DNA of 5,266 nt. It comes from UBA3222 sp002363035 (lineage in GTDB: Bacteria > Verrucomicrobiota > Verrucomicrobiia > Opitutales > UBA9783). Location: contig CAMPCR010000054.1 in NCBI GenBank assembly GCA_946646575.1, forward strand, positions 1 to 5,266, read 5' to 3'. Below the pieces are notes generated by a model. That model saw only the letters and a list, made by a program, of their open reading frames with translations. It ran no database searches and was not told the DNA's origin. The translations under genes and the position numbers were made by a program. Below are positions 1 to 5,266 of this stretch, piece by piece; position 1 is the first letter of the stretch; every line of letters begins with the position of its first letter.

Positions 1-1601
1 GCAATCGCAATAATCGTTTTTGTACCGCGAACCGCCTCGATGCTTTTCTTAATAAACGCTTCGCTTTCGGAATCCAACGCCGACGTGGCTTCGTCCAATA
101 CCAAAATCGGGGCCTTTTTCACAAACGCACGGGCAATCGCCAGCCGTTGCCGCTGACCGCCGGAGAAACGATTGCCGTTTTCGCCGATCGGCGCGTCGTA
201 ACCGCCGGAGGACAGAATAAACTCGTGCGCATAGGCTCTTTTTGCGGCATCAACGACGTCCTCGCGCGTTGCATTCGGCGCACCGAAGCGCAGATTGTTA
301 AAAAACGTATCGTTAAACAGGAGCGTCGACTGCGACACAAAGGCAATCTGTTGCCTCAAATGCGCCAAATCCCAATTTCTGATATCGATGCCGTCCAGGG
401 TAATTGCGCCGTCGGTCACATCGTAAAGGCGCGCCAGGAGCTTAATAAAAGTCGATTTTCCCGCACCGCTCGCCCCCGCCAGTGCATAAAAACGTTTTGC
501 GGGAATTTCGATATGGATGCCCGTTAAAGACGGTTTTTCGGCGCGTTCATAGCGAAATGTCACATTCTTAAACGCAAACGCCCCTTTGCAGGTTCCGACA
601 TAAGCGTCTTTCTTCGGCGAAACAATCTCCAGCGGTTGGTTCAAAATTTCAAGGATACGCTCCGTCGAACCGGTGACGCGTTGCATCCAACCGAACAGCA
701 GGGTCAATTTTTTAACGGGATCAAACGCAAAATACAACGCCATCCCCATGGCACTGAACACCGAAAACGGAATTTGGCGAAAGTATGCATAAATAAAAAC
801 GACCGCAATCACGACCGCCGAAACCGTTTCCATCATCGGCTGTTGCAACCGTTGCCATTGGATCGCCGACTGCATATCCCGCATCCAACGTTCCATCGCC
901 GTTCGTAACTTTTCCGAAGCCGCCGCTTCGCCGTTAAAAAGTCGCACCGTTTCGGCAGCCTGCAAATTTTCCGCCACGCACGCGGTACATTCGGCTTCGC
1001 GCCGTTGGGTTTGCCGACCGTACGCCTTGACACGCGCCCGCAACAGCCGAACCGGCAAAAAACACACGGGAATGGCGAGCATGAAGATTAGAAAGAGATA
1101 AAAATCGCCGTGTTTGACCGACAGCCAAATCAGACTCCCGACCGCCGCCGCCATCTGCAACGGCTGTTTTAAAAGCTCCGAAGCCGTTTCCAAAATCAAA
1201 TCCTGCAAATTCTTCGGATCCGAAACCACCCGATGCAGTAAATCACCCGTGGTGGTTTGCTCAAAATACGCCAACGGCAGTTGTTGCAGCTTTTGAAATA
1301 AATCCGCGCGCAGTTCCGTCAAAATTTCCAACCCGCATCGGTTCATCCCGACCGTACTCAAATAGCCAAAAAGCCCGCGCACGGCGAAACCGAACGGGAC
1401 CAACGCCGCCACGCCGACCACCGTCGCCGCTCCGTACGCAACGCGCTCTTCAAAAATACCGCGAAACACCTTTTCGAAAATCAGCGGCAACCCCAATCCG
1501 CTCATCAGCCCGTAAACGATCCCGAAGCCGAAAGCCGTCAAAAACGACCGCTTCCGTTTGGAGACGTAACGCCAACAGAGCGATCGCAACGAAGCCTGCA
1601 T
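1..1601 (-). CDS. msbA: MsbA-like lipid A export ABC transporter, fused permease and ATPase (3' end cut off)
   Basis: This is a half-size ABC exporter with a fused permease and ATPase. By family it acts as an inner-membrane homodimer that flips lipid A-core at the expense of ATP. I translated 533 codons without a stop. The permease part (about residues 15-320) has hydrophobic helices near 20-42, 54-81, 150-187 and before 300. The ATPase part shows the A-loop Tyr351, Walker A GASGAGKST at 376-384, Q-loop Gln424, signature FSGGQ at 479-483, Walker B ILVLDE with Asp503 and catalytic Glu504, and D-loop SALD at 507-510. These positions nearly match E. coli MsbA (582 aa), which favours MsbA over other exporters. 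The window ends at TIIAI, just before the expected H-loop His, so about 45-60 residues are missing. The start is ATG 1601-1599, with AAGGAG 13 bases upstream and a second AAGGA only 2 bases upstream. The ATPase looks fully catalytic. The substrate is inferred; a multidrug or other lipid exporter remains possible. Confidence 0.88.
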   Translation of the reverse strand, partial: MQASLRSLCWRYVSKRKRSFLTAFGFGIVYGLMSGLGLPLIFEKVFRGIFEERVAYGAATVVGVAALVPFGFAVRGLFGYLSTVGMNRCGLEILTELRADLFQKLQQLPLAYFEQTTTGDLLHRVVSDPKNLQDLILETASELLKQPLQMAAAVGSLIWLSVKHGDFYLFLIFMLAIPVCFLPVRLLRARVKAYGRQTQRREAECTACVAENLQAAETVRLFNGEAAASEKLRTAMERWMRDMQSAIQWQRLQQPMMETVSAVVIAVVFIYAYFRQIPFSVFSAMGMALYFAFDPVKKLTLLFGWMQRVTGSTERILEILNQPLEIVSPKKDAYVGTCKGAFAFKNVTFRYERAEKPSLTGIHIEIPAKRFYALAGASGAGKSTFIKLLARLYDVTDGAITLDGIDIRNWDLAHLRQQIAFVSQSTLLFNDTFFNNLRFGAPNATREDVVDAAKRAYAHEFILSSGGYDAPIGENGNRFSGGQRQRLAIARAFVKKAPILVLDEATSALDSESEAFIKKSIEAVRGTKTIIAI

Positions 1602-1602
1602 T

Positions 1603-1620
1603 TTCCTTATAAAACTCCTT
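1603..1620 (-). promoter_or_regulatory. Double Shine-Dalgarno region of the msbA-like gene
   Basis: On the minus strand two purine-rich blocks precede the ATG at 1601. AAGGAG (1620-1615) lies 13 bases away, which is rather far. AAGGA (1608-1604) lies 2 bases away, which is too close. Neither has ideal spacing, but no other in-frame start occurs before Met33, which lies inside the first membrane helix. This supports the chosen start. Confidence 0.5.
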
Positions 1621-1668
1621 TCGTATTCGGACGGCAATCCGTTTTAAAACCTCCGACGAAAACGCGCT

Positions 1669-1696
1669 TTTATCTCCACCGAATGCCTGCTTTCAA
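1669..1696 (-). promoter_or_regulatory. Putative sigma-70-type promoter for the msbA-like gene
   Basis: Read on the minus strand, TTGAAA (1696-1691, 5 of 6 to the -35 consensus) is followed after 16 bases by GATAAA (1674-1669, 4 of 6 to the -10 consensus). A start near 1662 would give a leader of about 60 bases before the ATG at 1601. The position is sensible for a gene with its own divergent upstream region. The match is moderate and the call is based on the eye alone. Confidence 0.35.
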
Positions 1697-1732
1697 CATT
1701 GAGTTTAAGCGGGATTTTTCTCATGTTGGAAA
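1691..1732. repeat. Imperfect inverted repeat between the msbA-like gene and the HTH gene
   Basis: The left arm TTTCAACATTGAG (1691-1703) and right arm CTCATGTTGGAAA (1720-1732) are complementary apart from one shifted base in each arm. The core CAACAT / ATGTTG is perfect and separated by 23 bases. The left arm covers the proposed -35 of msbA and the whole repeat lies upstream of the preferred HTH start at 1770. This is where an operator for a divergent regulator would sit. It could also be an RNA hairpin, or chance. Confidence 0.35.
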
Positions 1733-1757
1733 TTGGCAAGGATGCCGTGAACGATGC

Positions 1758-1762
1758 AGGGA
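1758..1762 (+). promoter_or_regulatory. Shine-Dalgarno deciding the start of the HTH gene
   Basis: AGGGA lies 7 bases before the ATG at 1770. The longer candidate start at 1683 is preceded by TTTTATCTCCACCGA, which has no purine-rich site. The spacing therefore favours 1770 as the real start. Confidence 0.5.
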
Positions 1763-1769
1763 TGGCGCT

Positions 1770-2090
1770 ATGTACGTACAGGGTGAGTTGTTTGCACCGC
1801 AGAAAGATCCGAACTACCGATTTTTTGAACGTTTATTACCGCCGAACAAACTGTGGTACACGGTAAAAGAAGCCGCCGCCGTTCTCGGGCGCAGCGATCA
1901 ATACATCCGCGATTGTTTCGATAATCAGAAAATCCTCGGACACGTCTGGAACGGGAAAGCGGCGCGCGGCAAGGAGCAACGCCGCTCCTATCATATCCCG
2001 CGCGAAAGTCTCATTTTATTCCTGATGGAAACCGCCAATTATTGTGCGGGAGATTTTATCGAACGGTTTGAGAGGGCGAGGAGAAGGTAG
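1770..2090 (+). CDS. Small helix-turn-helix DNA-binding protein (MerR/excisionase-like fold), possible transcription regulator
   Basis: This is a 106-residue protein from ATG 1770, or 135 residues from ATG 1683. I prefer 1770 because of its ribosome binding site, and because the extra 29 residues are low-complexity in character and add nothing to the fold. Residues 28-55 read as a winged helix-turn-helix of the HTH_17/MerR type: Trp29, then TVKEAAAVLGRSDQYIRDCF, with the usual Ala-Ala-x-x-Leu-Gly turn and a recognition helix around SDQYIRD. A basic stretch follows (about 63-75: KAARGKEQRRSY), likely the wing or a DNA backbone contact. A conserved-looking helical tail (ILFLMETANY, about 82-91) ends in a basic RFERARRR. 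There is no membrane segment or ligand or enzyme domain. The gene is divergent from the msbA-like gene and convergent with lptD. Regulation of envelope genes is inferred from position only. An excisionase or nucoid-type protein is possible, but no integrase or att site is visible. Confidence 0.72.
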   Translation: MYVQGELFAPQKDPNYRFFERLLPPNKLWYTVKEAAAVLGRSDQYIRDCFDNQKILGHVWNGKAARGKEQRRSYHIPRESLILFLMETANYCAGDFIERFERARRR

Positions 2091-2093
2091 ACG

Positions 2094-2130
2094 GAAAAAG
2101 AAAAGTTTCATTGTACTCTGTTGTATGAAA
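2094..2130 (-). terminator. Weak rho-independent terminator candidate downstream of lptD
   Basis: On the minus strand a hairpin pairs TTTCA with TGAAA (2130-2126 with 2110-2106) and TAC with GTA (2125-2123 with 2116-2114), with a 6-base loop and a 3-base bulge. It is followed by the T-rich run CTTTTCTTTTTC (2105-2094). It lies about 115 bases after the lptD stop. The stem is short and A+T-rich. Its T-tract abuts the stop codon of the convergent HTH gene. The rest of the 2091-2243 spacer shows nothing else I can support. Confidence 0.28.
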
Positions 2131-2243
2131 AATTATTGCACCATCTGTATAAATGCACGACACAATCTGTTTATGAGAATTTCAGCTTCCCACAGATAAA
2201 ACATTTTACTTTAGAACAGGCATTCACTACTTTCCCCTCTTCT

Positions 2244-4448
2244 TTACCACGCCGCAAACCGATACAAAAACTTAATCTCCCACTGTCCTCTTTTACTCCA
2301 CTTAAAAACGACATCCAGGTTCCATGTTTTCGCCAAAAGCGTATGCCAGGTATAGGTTTGGCTGATAAAATCGGTTTTGTGTAAATCGAATTTCTGACCG
2401 ACGGAAAAGGCATTGGTGGAATTGATGTGATAGGTCATATTCCAGGATAATTGGTTGGAAGTTTTGCGGGCTTTGGTTTTGCTGCGCGGGTTGCCCGGTT
2501 GGTACGTATGCGTGATGCTCGCCGTCCACAATTCGCCTTCTTTAAACGAAACCGACGTATCCATCGACAGAAGCTGTTTTTCGGCAAAACTGTAGCAGAG
2601 TTTTTCATTAAAACCGAAGAACGGTGCCGGGTTCCAGCCGAAATCGACGTGCGTATCCGAAACCTTGTGCGCCAATGAACGATTGCCGGCAACGCACTTT
2701 AAATTAAAATCCTGATAAGCGTTCAAGTACATCCATTGCGTACCGCTTCCGTTTTCGAAATTCGTATAAAGGACATTCTCAAAACCCAAACGCACGACAT
2801 GCATGCCGTGGCAGTCGTCGATGTCGCGCCGATGCAACAGATCCAATTCCCGCAACGATGGCGACTGTTCATTGGTATCGACGGCTTCGCGATCGACCGC
2901 CGGGATAAACGCGTTGCCCGAATGTCCGTCCGGCATGTAACGGTACTGCAGGAACGGTTTCATTAAATGACGGAAATCATGAATGTTCCACCATTCGTTG
3001 GTGTAGGAATAATCGCCGTAAGAGCGCAGACGCACATCAAAGCCGACCTGACCCAGAAAACGCGTGTATTGATTGCGGTTGCCGCGGTTCAGTCCGAAAT
3101 AATGCGCCACCCGCCCGCCCGCCAACGGCGTAACGGTACACAACGGTGAGCAATCGATCGGCATCGTAACGCCGTAGAAGGCATCGGTGCGTTTCAGAAT
3201 GCGCTCCTTATCCGCTTCGTAGGTTTCATCAAAAATCTCCGTATCCTTTTCGTCTAACGGACGTTCGCGCAGATGGCTGACGCCCAAACCGTACTGTTGG
3301 TAAAACGGTGTATCGGCGATCGGTTCCAACGCATGTTCGTAACGAACTTCCGGCAAACGTTCCTGAATGCGTTGGAAACGGTTAAGTTTATAACGCACCA
3401 GCAAACTTGTCACGGAGGCGTCGCCGCGGTGCGAAACTTCGACAAAATTATCCGGATGTTGCCGCGTGCCGTCGTTGTTTGCCGGACGAAAATCCTTAAT
3501 CACGTACGGATCGCGCATCCACTGGGCGTGAACGGCAAGGTCGTTCGACGTACCGACGTGCCCGACATGTTGCCATTCGAACCAGAAGCGGGAATTTTTC
3601 AAATCATGCCCTTTTTTATTGATCGCCCGATTGGCAATATCCAGATTTTCGTCGTGGATGCGCGCCCCTTCAATATGTCCTTTGCCCAACGGCGTCGAAC
3701 GATCTTCGTAATCCGCCATGAACCCGGCAAGCACGCCCTGTTTGCGATAATAATCGAGCATCACGCCCGGTTTCACCGGCCAACCCATGTGGAAACGGAT
3801 GTCATTCCGCATGTAATGACCGTATTTTTCGGACGGCTTTTTCTCCAACAGCGTCCATTCTGACTTCCAACGCACCCACGCCTCCTCGAAATTATGCCGA
3901 TAAATGGGCGAAACCAACACCGGAACGGGACCGATTTTAACCACCGCATCCTTTAAAACGACATCTTTTTTCGGTCGCAACACGCCCTGCCGCGCCAAAA
4001 TGTGAAACCCGAGCAAATCCCTGTCATGCACGCCGCGGTAATCCAGCCGCACGTGATCCGCAACGAGCCGTTCTTTCGTTTGACCGCGCAATGCTTCGCC
4101 GCGATACCCGTGCCCGCCCGTGGACATACGAAAAGAAGCGGCTTCGACGGTTTGTTCCGTGTGGCAATAAGCTCCCGACGGTGCCAGGAAACGATACTCG
4201 CCGTTGGTGATGCGCACGTGTCCTTCCGCCAACGCCCTTGCGCTTTCGGCAAAATAGTAAATCTTATCCGCTTGAACGCGCAGTCCGTCGTTCAAAAATT
4301 CCGCGTTTCCTTCGGCGACGGATGCGCGCTTTTTGGTGTCATACACGACGGGCTTGTCAGATGTCAGCGACGGAACCGCCCGAACGGATATATTCCTGCA
4401 TGAAAGCAATGCGAAAATCAAAGCACCGACAGACCCGAAACGTTTCAT
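2244..4448 (-). CDS. lptD: LptD-like LPS-assembly outer-membrane protein (OstA/Imp family)
   Basis: This is a 734-residue outer-membrane beta-barrel. By family it works with LptE to insert LPS into the outer leaflet at the end of the Lpt bridge. E. coli LptD is 784 aa, so this copy is near full length. A signal peptide is clear: basic Lys2-Arg3, a hydrophobic stretch about 7-16, and probable cleavage after VRA (residue 24). Residues about 33-185 form an OstA/LptA-like domain with repeated short strands (VAEGNAEF, VQADKIYYF, ALAEGHVRI), ending in GPVPVLVSPIYRH, which resembles the family's 'iPvfylPy' boundary. The rest alternates polar and hydrophobic residues as in a barrel and includes HLMKPFLQYRYMP (494-506), like the family motif H..eP.i.Y.y.P. 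The last strand ends FLYRFAAW, with the terminal aromatic expected of a BAM signal. The start at 4448 has AAAGG 7 bases upstream. Cysteines of the mature part are at 95, 433, 437, 546, 585 and 618, unlike the E. coli pattern. Confidence 0.85.
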   Translation of the reverse strand: MKRFGSVGALIFALLSCRNISVRAVPSLTSDKPVVYDTKKRASVAEGNAEFLNDGLRVQADKIYYFAESARALAEGHVRITNGEYRFLAPSGAYCHTEQTVEAASFRMSTGGHGYRGEALRGQTKERLVADHVRLDYRGVHDRDLLGFHILARQGVLRPKKDVVLKDAVVKIGPVPVLVSPIYRHNFEEAWVRWKSEWTLLEKKPSEKYGHYMRNDIRFHMGWPVKPGVMLDYYRKQGVLAGFMADYEDRSTPLGKGHIEGARIHDENLDIANRAINKKGHDLKNSRFWFEWQHVGHVGTSNDLAVHAQWMRDPYVIKDFRPANNDGTRQHPDNFVEVSHRGDASVTSLLVRYKLNRFQRIQERLPEVRYEHALEPIADTPFYQQYGLGVSHLRERPLDEKDTEIFDETYEADKERILKRTDAFYGVTMPIDCSPLCTVTPLAGGRVAHYFGLNRGNRNQYTRFLGQVGFDVRLRSYGDYSYTNEWWNIHDFRHLMKPFLQYRYMPDGHSGNAFIPAVDREAVDTNEQSPSLRELDLLHRRDIDDCHGMHVVRLGFENVLYTNFENGSGTQWMYLNAYQDFNLKCVAGNRSLAHKVSDTHVDFGWNPAPFFGFNEKLCYSFAEKQLLSMDTSVSFKEGELWTASITHTYQPGNPRSKTKARKTSNQLSWNMTYHINSTNAFSVGQKFDLHKTDFISQTYTWHTLLAKTWNLDVVFKWSKRGQWEIKFLYRFAAW

Positions 4449-4455
4449 GCAACCG

Positions 4456-4460
4456 CCTTT
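4456..4460 (-). promoter_or_regulatory. Ribosome binding site of lptD
   Basis: AAAGG (4460-4456, minus strand) is followed by 7 bases and then ATG at 4448. This is normal spacing, and the signal peptide that follows supports the start. Only a weak promoter-like pair lies immediately upstream (TTTAAA, 17 bases, TACATT at 4474-4469). It would leave a very short leader, so I do not call it separately. Confidence 0.5.
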
Positions 4461-4492
4461 ACTGTGACAATGTAATCAGAGCGAAACAAGAT

Positions 4493-4603
4493 TTAAAGAA
4501 AAAAGGAGACAAAAAAGCGCAAAACGCACCAAGAGACAAGAAACACCCTTCCCCAAACATTCACTTCAAATGAACAACATACAACTCCCATATTGCATTT
4601 CAT
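4493..4603 (-). CDS. Possible 36-residue hydrophobic small protein or leader peptide upstream of lptD
   Basis: On the minus strand ATG 4603-4601 opens a frame of 36 codons ending with TAA at 4495-4493, 44 bases before the lptD start. The peptide begins MKCNMGVVCC and ends with a strongly hydrophobic half rich in Phe, Val and Trp, long enough to span a membrane once. It has four Cys. AGGGG (4617-4613) lies 9 bases before the ATG, and the extended -10 candidate at 4647-4639 would start RNA about 29 bases upstream of the ATG. Promoter, ribosome site and start are therefore in a consistent order. Against it, this strand is T-rich, which by itself produces Phe/Val/Leu codons, and I recognise no family. 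Treat it as a candidate only. Confidence 0.2.
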   Translation of the reverse strand: MKCNMGVVCCSFEVNVWGRVFLVSWCVLRFFVSFFL

Positions 4604-4632
4604 TTAACAACGCCCCTAACAAATGCTACAAT
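4604..4632 (+). promoter_or_regulatory. Strong-looking plus-strand promoter with extended -10, pointing toward the M16 gene
   Basis: TTAACA (4604-4609, 5 of 6 to the -35 consensus) is followed after 17 bases by TACAAT (4627-4632, 5 of 6 to the -10 consensus). A TG pair at 4624-4625 makes an extended -10. The expected start is near 4639. No convincing plus-strand gene follows, so its product would be a noncoding or antisense RNA to the 3' end of the protease gene. A+T-rich DNA produces such matches by chance. Confidence 0.35.
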
Positions 4633-4638
4633 TTGAAA

Positions 4639-4647
4639 AGTATAGCA
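4639..4647 (-). promoter_or_regulatory. Extended -10 promoter candidate for lptD or its leader ORF
   Basis: Minus-strand TGCTATACT (4647-4639) is a TGn plus TATACT extended -10 (5 of 6 to consensus). At the -35 distance there is only a run of T, which extended -10 promoters can tolerate. The expected start is near 4632, giving lptD a leader of about 185 bases that would contain the possible small ORF. Confidence 0.35.
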
Positions 4648-4699
4648 CTTCCCTATTCACAAAAAAACCAGATCTTGTTTGAACAATACTTCGCGGTCG

Positions 4700-4739
4700 A
4701 AAAATTTTCAGTACACGAGTCCCTCAAAACTCAAAGTAC
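4700..4739 (-). terminator. Weak terminator-like hairpin downstream of the M16 protease gene
   Basis: On the minus strand GTAC (4739-4736) and GAGT (4732-4729) pair with ACTC (4720-4717) and GTAC (4714-4711) around a small internal loop and an 8-base loop. AAAATTTTT (4708-4700) follows. It lies about 100 bases past the protease stop and upstream of the lptD promoter candidate, as a terminator separating the two units would. The stem is short, so confidence is low. Confidence 0.22.
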
Positions 4740-4841
4740 ATGCAAACGCCTTTTGCTACCCTTCTCTTTAAACGCACTTTCAGCATCACAGAAATTTTAC
4801 ATTTCACAGAGAAGCATCAAAAACACATCAACGATCCGTAT

Positions 4842-5266
4842 TCAATTGAACACCCTATCACTCTTCCTATCCTGCTCTAAACTCGTTTTCCCCAATCTCG
4901 GCTTCACAAGCATGCAAATCGCATTCTCTCGCTTCAAATAACGTTTTGCCAACGCCTGAATATCCCTGAGTTTAATGTTCCGATAGCGTGCCTCATCCGA
5001 CGGATGCCATTTTAGCTTTTCGGGACGCGCTTGTGCGTTCTTTAAAAATTCCATCCAGAAATCGTTGGTGACGCGATTTTTCTCCAATGCCGAAATCAGC
5101 GGTTTGACGGCGCGATCCAGTTCCTCCTGCGTAATACCTTTGTTCGCCATATCATCCGCCAGACGAACGATTTGTTCGCCGACGGCCTCCGCTTTATCCG
5201 ATGAGGTTGTGACGTACGCTTTTACGCAACCGCGACCGAAGGTTTCGGTGATATAAGAAGAAGCAT
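4842..5266 (-). CDS. M16-family zinc protease (insulinase/PqqL-like), C-terminal fragment
   Basis: An open frame enters from the right edge (first full codon at 5264) and ends with TGA at 4844-4842, giving 141 residues. The start lies outside the window; the internal ATG at 5150 is in frame but is not the gene start. The sequence matches the second, non-catalytic peptidase M16 C-terminal domain. It has a strand with Gly-Arg-Gly and AYVTTSSDKAEAV, a helix ending NKGITQEELDRAVKPLI (the family's 'kGiteeEl..ak..l' region), then RVTNDFWMEFL and the IKLRDIQALAKRYLKRENAI segment before a final strand MLVKP. This order is typical of PqqL/YhjJ-like periplasmic or secreted proteases that clear misfolded or small peptides. 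The HxxEH zinc site is in the missing N-terminal half, so catalytic activity cannot be judged. A charged tail of about 18 residues follows the domain. The gene is on the same strand as lptD but 393 bases away, so co-transcription is doubtful. Confidence 0.8.
   Translation of the reverse strand, partial: ASSYITETFGRGCVKAYVTTSSDKAEAVGEQIVRLADDMANKGITQEELDRAVKPLISALEKNRVTNDFWMEFLKNAQARPEKLKWHPSDEARYRNIKLRDIQALAKRYLKRENAICMLVKPRLGKTSLEQDRKSDRVFN

Larger units (their letters stand above)
4449..4841. other. A+T-rich intergenic region between the M16 protease gene and lptD
   Basis: This 393-base gap is visibly richer in A+T than the flanking genes and contains no recognisable protein gene. It holds the ribosome binding site of lptD, a possible 36-codon hydrophobic ORF on the minus strand (4603-4493), two facing extended -10 promoter candidates around 4604-4647, and a weak hairpin followed by a T-tract (4739-4700). 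A plus-strand ORF of 123 codons starting at 4570 has no ribosome binding site and runs 100 bases antisense into the protease gene, so I do not accept it. For two minus-strand genes in a row, a gap this size suggests lptD has its own promoter. Confidence 0.7.

Noticed and set aside
147..527. 126-codon plus-strand ORF opposite the ATPase domain of the msbA-like gene
   Set aside because: The minus strand here encodes the Walker A, Q-loop and signature motifs in one frame; the plus-strand frame is a shadow.
1628..1641. CGGA/TCCG mini-hairpin in the msbA leader
   Set aside because: A 4-base stem with a 6-base loop is too small to call a terminator or regulatory structure.
1723..1866. 47-codon plus-strand frame overlapping the HTH gene start
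   Set aside because: It overlaps the better supported HTH frame, has only a poor ribosome site and resembles nothing known.
2121..2413. Short ORFs on both strands over the lptD 3' end and the convergent spacer
   Set aside because: They overlap the barrel's last strands in other frames, lack ribosome sites and have no recognisable features.
3273..3863. 196-codon plus-strand ORF opposite lptD
   Set aside because: It lies entirely within the convincing LptD-like gene on the other strand and shows no domain; it is a shadow of that gene's codon bias.
4501..4508. AAAAGGAG on the plus strand, resembling a strong ribosome site
   Set aside because: No start codon follows at usable distance; it is a chance purine run upstream of lptD on the opposite strand.
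4570..4941. 123-codon plus-strand ORF in the intergenic region running antisense into the M16 gene
   Set aside because: No ribosome site before ATG 4570, composition simply follows the A+T-rich DNA, no recognisable motif, and it overlaps the well-supported protease end by 100 bases.

Overview
The window comes from a diderm (Gram-negative) bacterium. It carries the 5' nine-tenths of an MsbA-type lipid flippase gene and a complete gene for an LptD-type outer-membrane lipopolysaccharide (LPS) translocon. These are the first and last membrane steps of LPS export. Base composition of the genes is close to balanced, and the intergenic DNA is clearly richer in A+T. Ribosome binding sites are recognisable. 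The lineage cannot be fixed from sequence alone. The small helix-turn-helix protein faintly resembles proteins I associate with Verrucomicrobiota (Opitutae-like), but that is a weak impression.

Layout. (1) 1-1601, minus strand: MsbA-like ABC exporter, cut by the left edge just before the H-loop. (2) 1602-1769: divergent intergenic region with a plausible msbA promoter and an imperfect inverted repeat overlapping its -35 element. (3) 1770-2090 (possible longer start at 1683), plus strand: small DNA-binding protein with a MerR/excisionase-like helix-turn-helix. (4) 2091-2243: short convergent spacer with a weak terminator-like hairpin for the gene to its right. (5) 2244-4448, minus strand: LptD-like protein with signal peptide, OstA/LptA-like N-domain and C-terminal beta-barrel ending in Trp. 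(6) 4449-4841: a 393-base A+T-rich gap. It holds two facing extended -10 promoter candidates, a possible 36-codon hydrophobic small ORF ahead of lptD, and a weak terminator-like hairpin. (7) 4842-5266, minus strand: C-terminal end of an M16-family (insulinase/PqqL-like) zinc protease, cut by the right edge.

How the genes fit together. By family knowledge, MsbA flips lipid A-core across the inner membrane using ATP, and LptD (with LptE) inserts finished LPS into the outer leaflet. M16 proteases of this type are usually periplasmic or envelope enzymes. The window is therefore mostly an envelope-biogenesis neighbourhood with one small regulator between the two LPS genes, divergent from msbA and convergent with lptD. 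That layout makes control of msbA by the regulator conceivable but does not prove it. Apart from that regulator, the interesting material is in the two intergenic regions. I see no mobile element, CRISPR array, tRNA, rRNA or obviously new multi-gene system.
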